Positions 4,920 to 5,826 of a stretch of 5,826 nucleotides of DNA are shown in pieces. The DNA is from Anaerolineae bacterium (lineage in GTDB: Bacteria; Chloroflexota; Anaerolineae; Anaerolineales; Anaerolineaceae), in the NCBI GenBank assembly GCA_016213455.1, contig JACRAG010000560.1, positions 1 through 5,826 on the forward strand. Reading direction: 5' to 3'. A model generated the notes under the pieces. The model saw only the letters and a list, made by a program, of their open reading frames with translations, did no database searches and was not told the DNA's origin. The number at the start of each line of letters is the position of its first letter. The stretch's first letter is position 1. Position numbers and translations under genes: made by a program.

Positions 4920-5826
4920 ATGGAAGCCAAATCCAGCAACCGCATACTCACCCTGCTTTTCCTCGGCGTCCTGATGGGCGCCCTCGATATCGCCATCATT
5001 GGCCCGGCTCTTCCCGCCATCCAATCCACATTCCAGGTCTCGGAACGCGCGCTCTCGTGGATCTTCAGCATCTATGTGCTTTTCCAACTGGTATCCACGC
5101 CATTAATGGCCAAACTATCCGACCTGTTTGGACGGCGCATCATCTATGTCATCGATATCGCGCTGTTCGGCGTCGGGTCGCTGGTCGTGGCGCTTTCCGG
5201 CAGCTTCGCCCTGGTGCTCATCGGCCGGGCCATTCAAGGCTTTGGCGCCGGCGGCATTTTCCCGGTCGCCAGCGCAGTCATCGGTGACACCTTCCCGCCC
5301 GAAAAGCGCGGCTCCGCGTTGGGCCTGATCGGCGCCGTGTTTGGCCTGGCCTTCCTGGTCGGCCCCATCCTGGGCGGAGTCATGCTCAGCCTGGCAAGTT
5401 GGCACTGGCTGTTTTTGATCAACCTGCCGCTCGCGGTGGTGATCATTGCTCTCAGCCTGCGCATGCTGCCAGCCAGCCGCCCTGCCAGCACAACCCGCTT
5501 CGATTGGGCTGGAACCTTCCTCATCGCCGGGCTGCTTGCCAGCCTGGCGTACGGCCTCAACCAGATCGATACGAGCCAGTTCTTGCCCAGCCTGATCTCG
5601 CTGCAGGTGTGGCCTTTCCTCGCCGCTGCCGCACTCTTAACCGTCGTTCTCACCCAGGTGGAAGCCCGCGCCGAGAACCCCATCCTGCCCGGCAGCCTGT
5701 TCACCCGCCGCCAGCGCAAACTGGCGTATGTGCTTTCGGCAGGCGCCGGTTTTTCGGAGGCCAGCCTGGTTTATCTGCCGCTGCTCGCTGTAGTCGCACT
5801 GGCATCCAACGGCGTCACCCAACGCA
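4920..5826 (+). CDS. Major facilitator superfamily drug transporter, DHA2 (EmrB/QacA) type, 3' end outside window
   Basis: The frame is open from ATG 4920 to the window edge, giving 302 residues of an inner-membrane proton-driven exporter, probably of drugs or other small toxic molecules. TM1 carries the DHA-type LDIAIIGPALPAI (22-34, D23). Motif A (KLSDLFGRR) is at 65-73 in the TM2-TM3 loop, motif B (GRAIQG) at 102-107 in TM4, and motif C (GAVFGLAFLVGPILGG) at 138-153 in TM5. The following WLFLINLP (163-170), FDWAG (194-198) and ENPILPGSLF (252-261) are typical of the 14-helix DHA2 branch. A full protein would be about 450-500 residues, so roughly a third is missing. GAGG at 4911-4914 lies 5 bases before the ATG and fixes the start. 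It is transcribed alone from a strong promoter with a TetR-type operator. The substrate cannot be told from the sequence. Confidence 0.93.
   Translation, partial: MEAKSSNRILTLLFLGVLMGALDIAIIGPALPAIQSTFQVSERALSWIFSIYVLFQLVSTPLMAKLSDLFGRRIIYVIDIALFGVGSLVVALSGSFALVLIGRAIQGFGAGGIFPVASAVIGDTFPPEKRGSALGLIGAVFGLAFLVGPILGGVMLSLASWHWLFLINLPLAVVIIALSLRMLPASRPASTTRFDWAGTFLIAGLLASLAYGLNQIDTSQFLPSLISLQVWPFLAAAALLTVVLTQVEARAENPILPGSLFTRRQRKLAYVLSAGAGFSEASLVYLPLLAVVALASNGVTQR

Noticed and set aside
5234..5719. A 161-codon minus-strand open frame near the right edge.
   Set aside because: The plus strand there encodes an unbroken DHA2 transporter with all expected motifs, so this is a shadow.
1..5826. Search for CRISPR arrays, insertion-sequence ends, rRNA, tRNA and phage genes.
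   Set aside because: No regularly spaced repeats, transposase-like proteins or RNA-gene signatures were seen by eye on either strand.

Overview
This is a GC-rich window (roughly 60% by eye) of mostly chromosomal housekeeping genes. It carries seven protein genes, two of them cut by the window edges. The family variants and the ruvB-DUF2905-queA order suggest a deep-branching bacterium, and my best guess is Chloroflexota (Anaerolineae-like). That guess is inference from sequence flavour, not from a marker phylogeny.

Layout. (1) Positions 1-381 hold the 3' part of a hydrophobic membrane protein of unknown function. (2) Positions 420-1406 hold moaA, the radical-SAM enzyme of the first molybdenum-cofactor step, behind its own extended -10 promoter. 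(3) A hairpin with A and T tracts on either side (1413-1447) serves as a shared terminator for moaA and the convergent upp. (4) upp (uracil phosphoribosyltransferase) lies on the minus strand at 1456-2079. (5) A 378-base gap at 2080-2457 separates the divergent upp and ruvB. It holds the upp promoter, a 15-base palindrome, a 107-base dispersed-repeat-like element that can fold into a four-armed junction, and a ruvB promoter so close to the ATG that the mRNA should be leaderless. (6) ruvB, a DUF2905 membrane protein and queA follow with gaps of 9 and 20 bases and end at a terminator (4794-4825), so they look like one operon. (7) A DHA2-type major facilitator efflux gene starts at 4920 and runs off the right edge. 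Its promoter (TTGACC, 17 bases, TACAAT) is followed at once by a 20-base near-perfect palindrome of TetR-family operator type.

Functionally the genes are separate housekeeping units: cofactor synthesis (moaA), pyrimidine salvage (upp), Holliday-junction migration and tRNA queuosine modification (ruvB, queA), and a repressor-controlled transporter. I found no convincing undescribed multi-gene system. The points most worth checking are the four-armed repeat, the leaderless ruvB start, the transporter operator with no regulator gene in view, and unusual residues beside the RuvB arginine finger.
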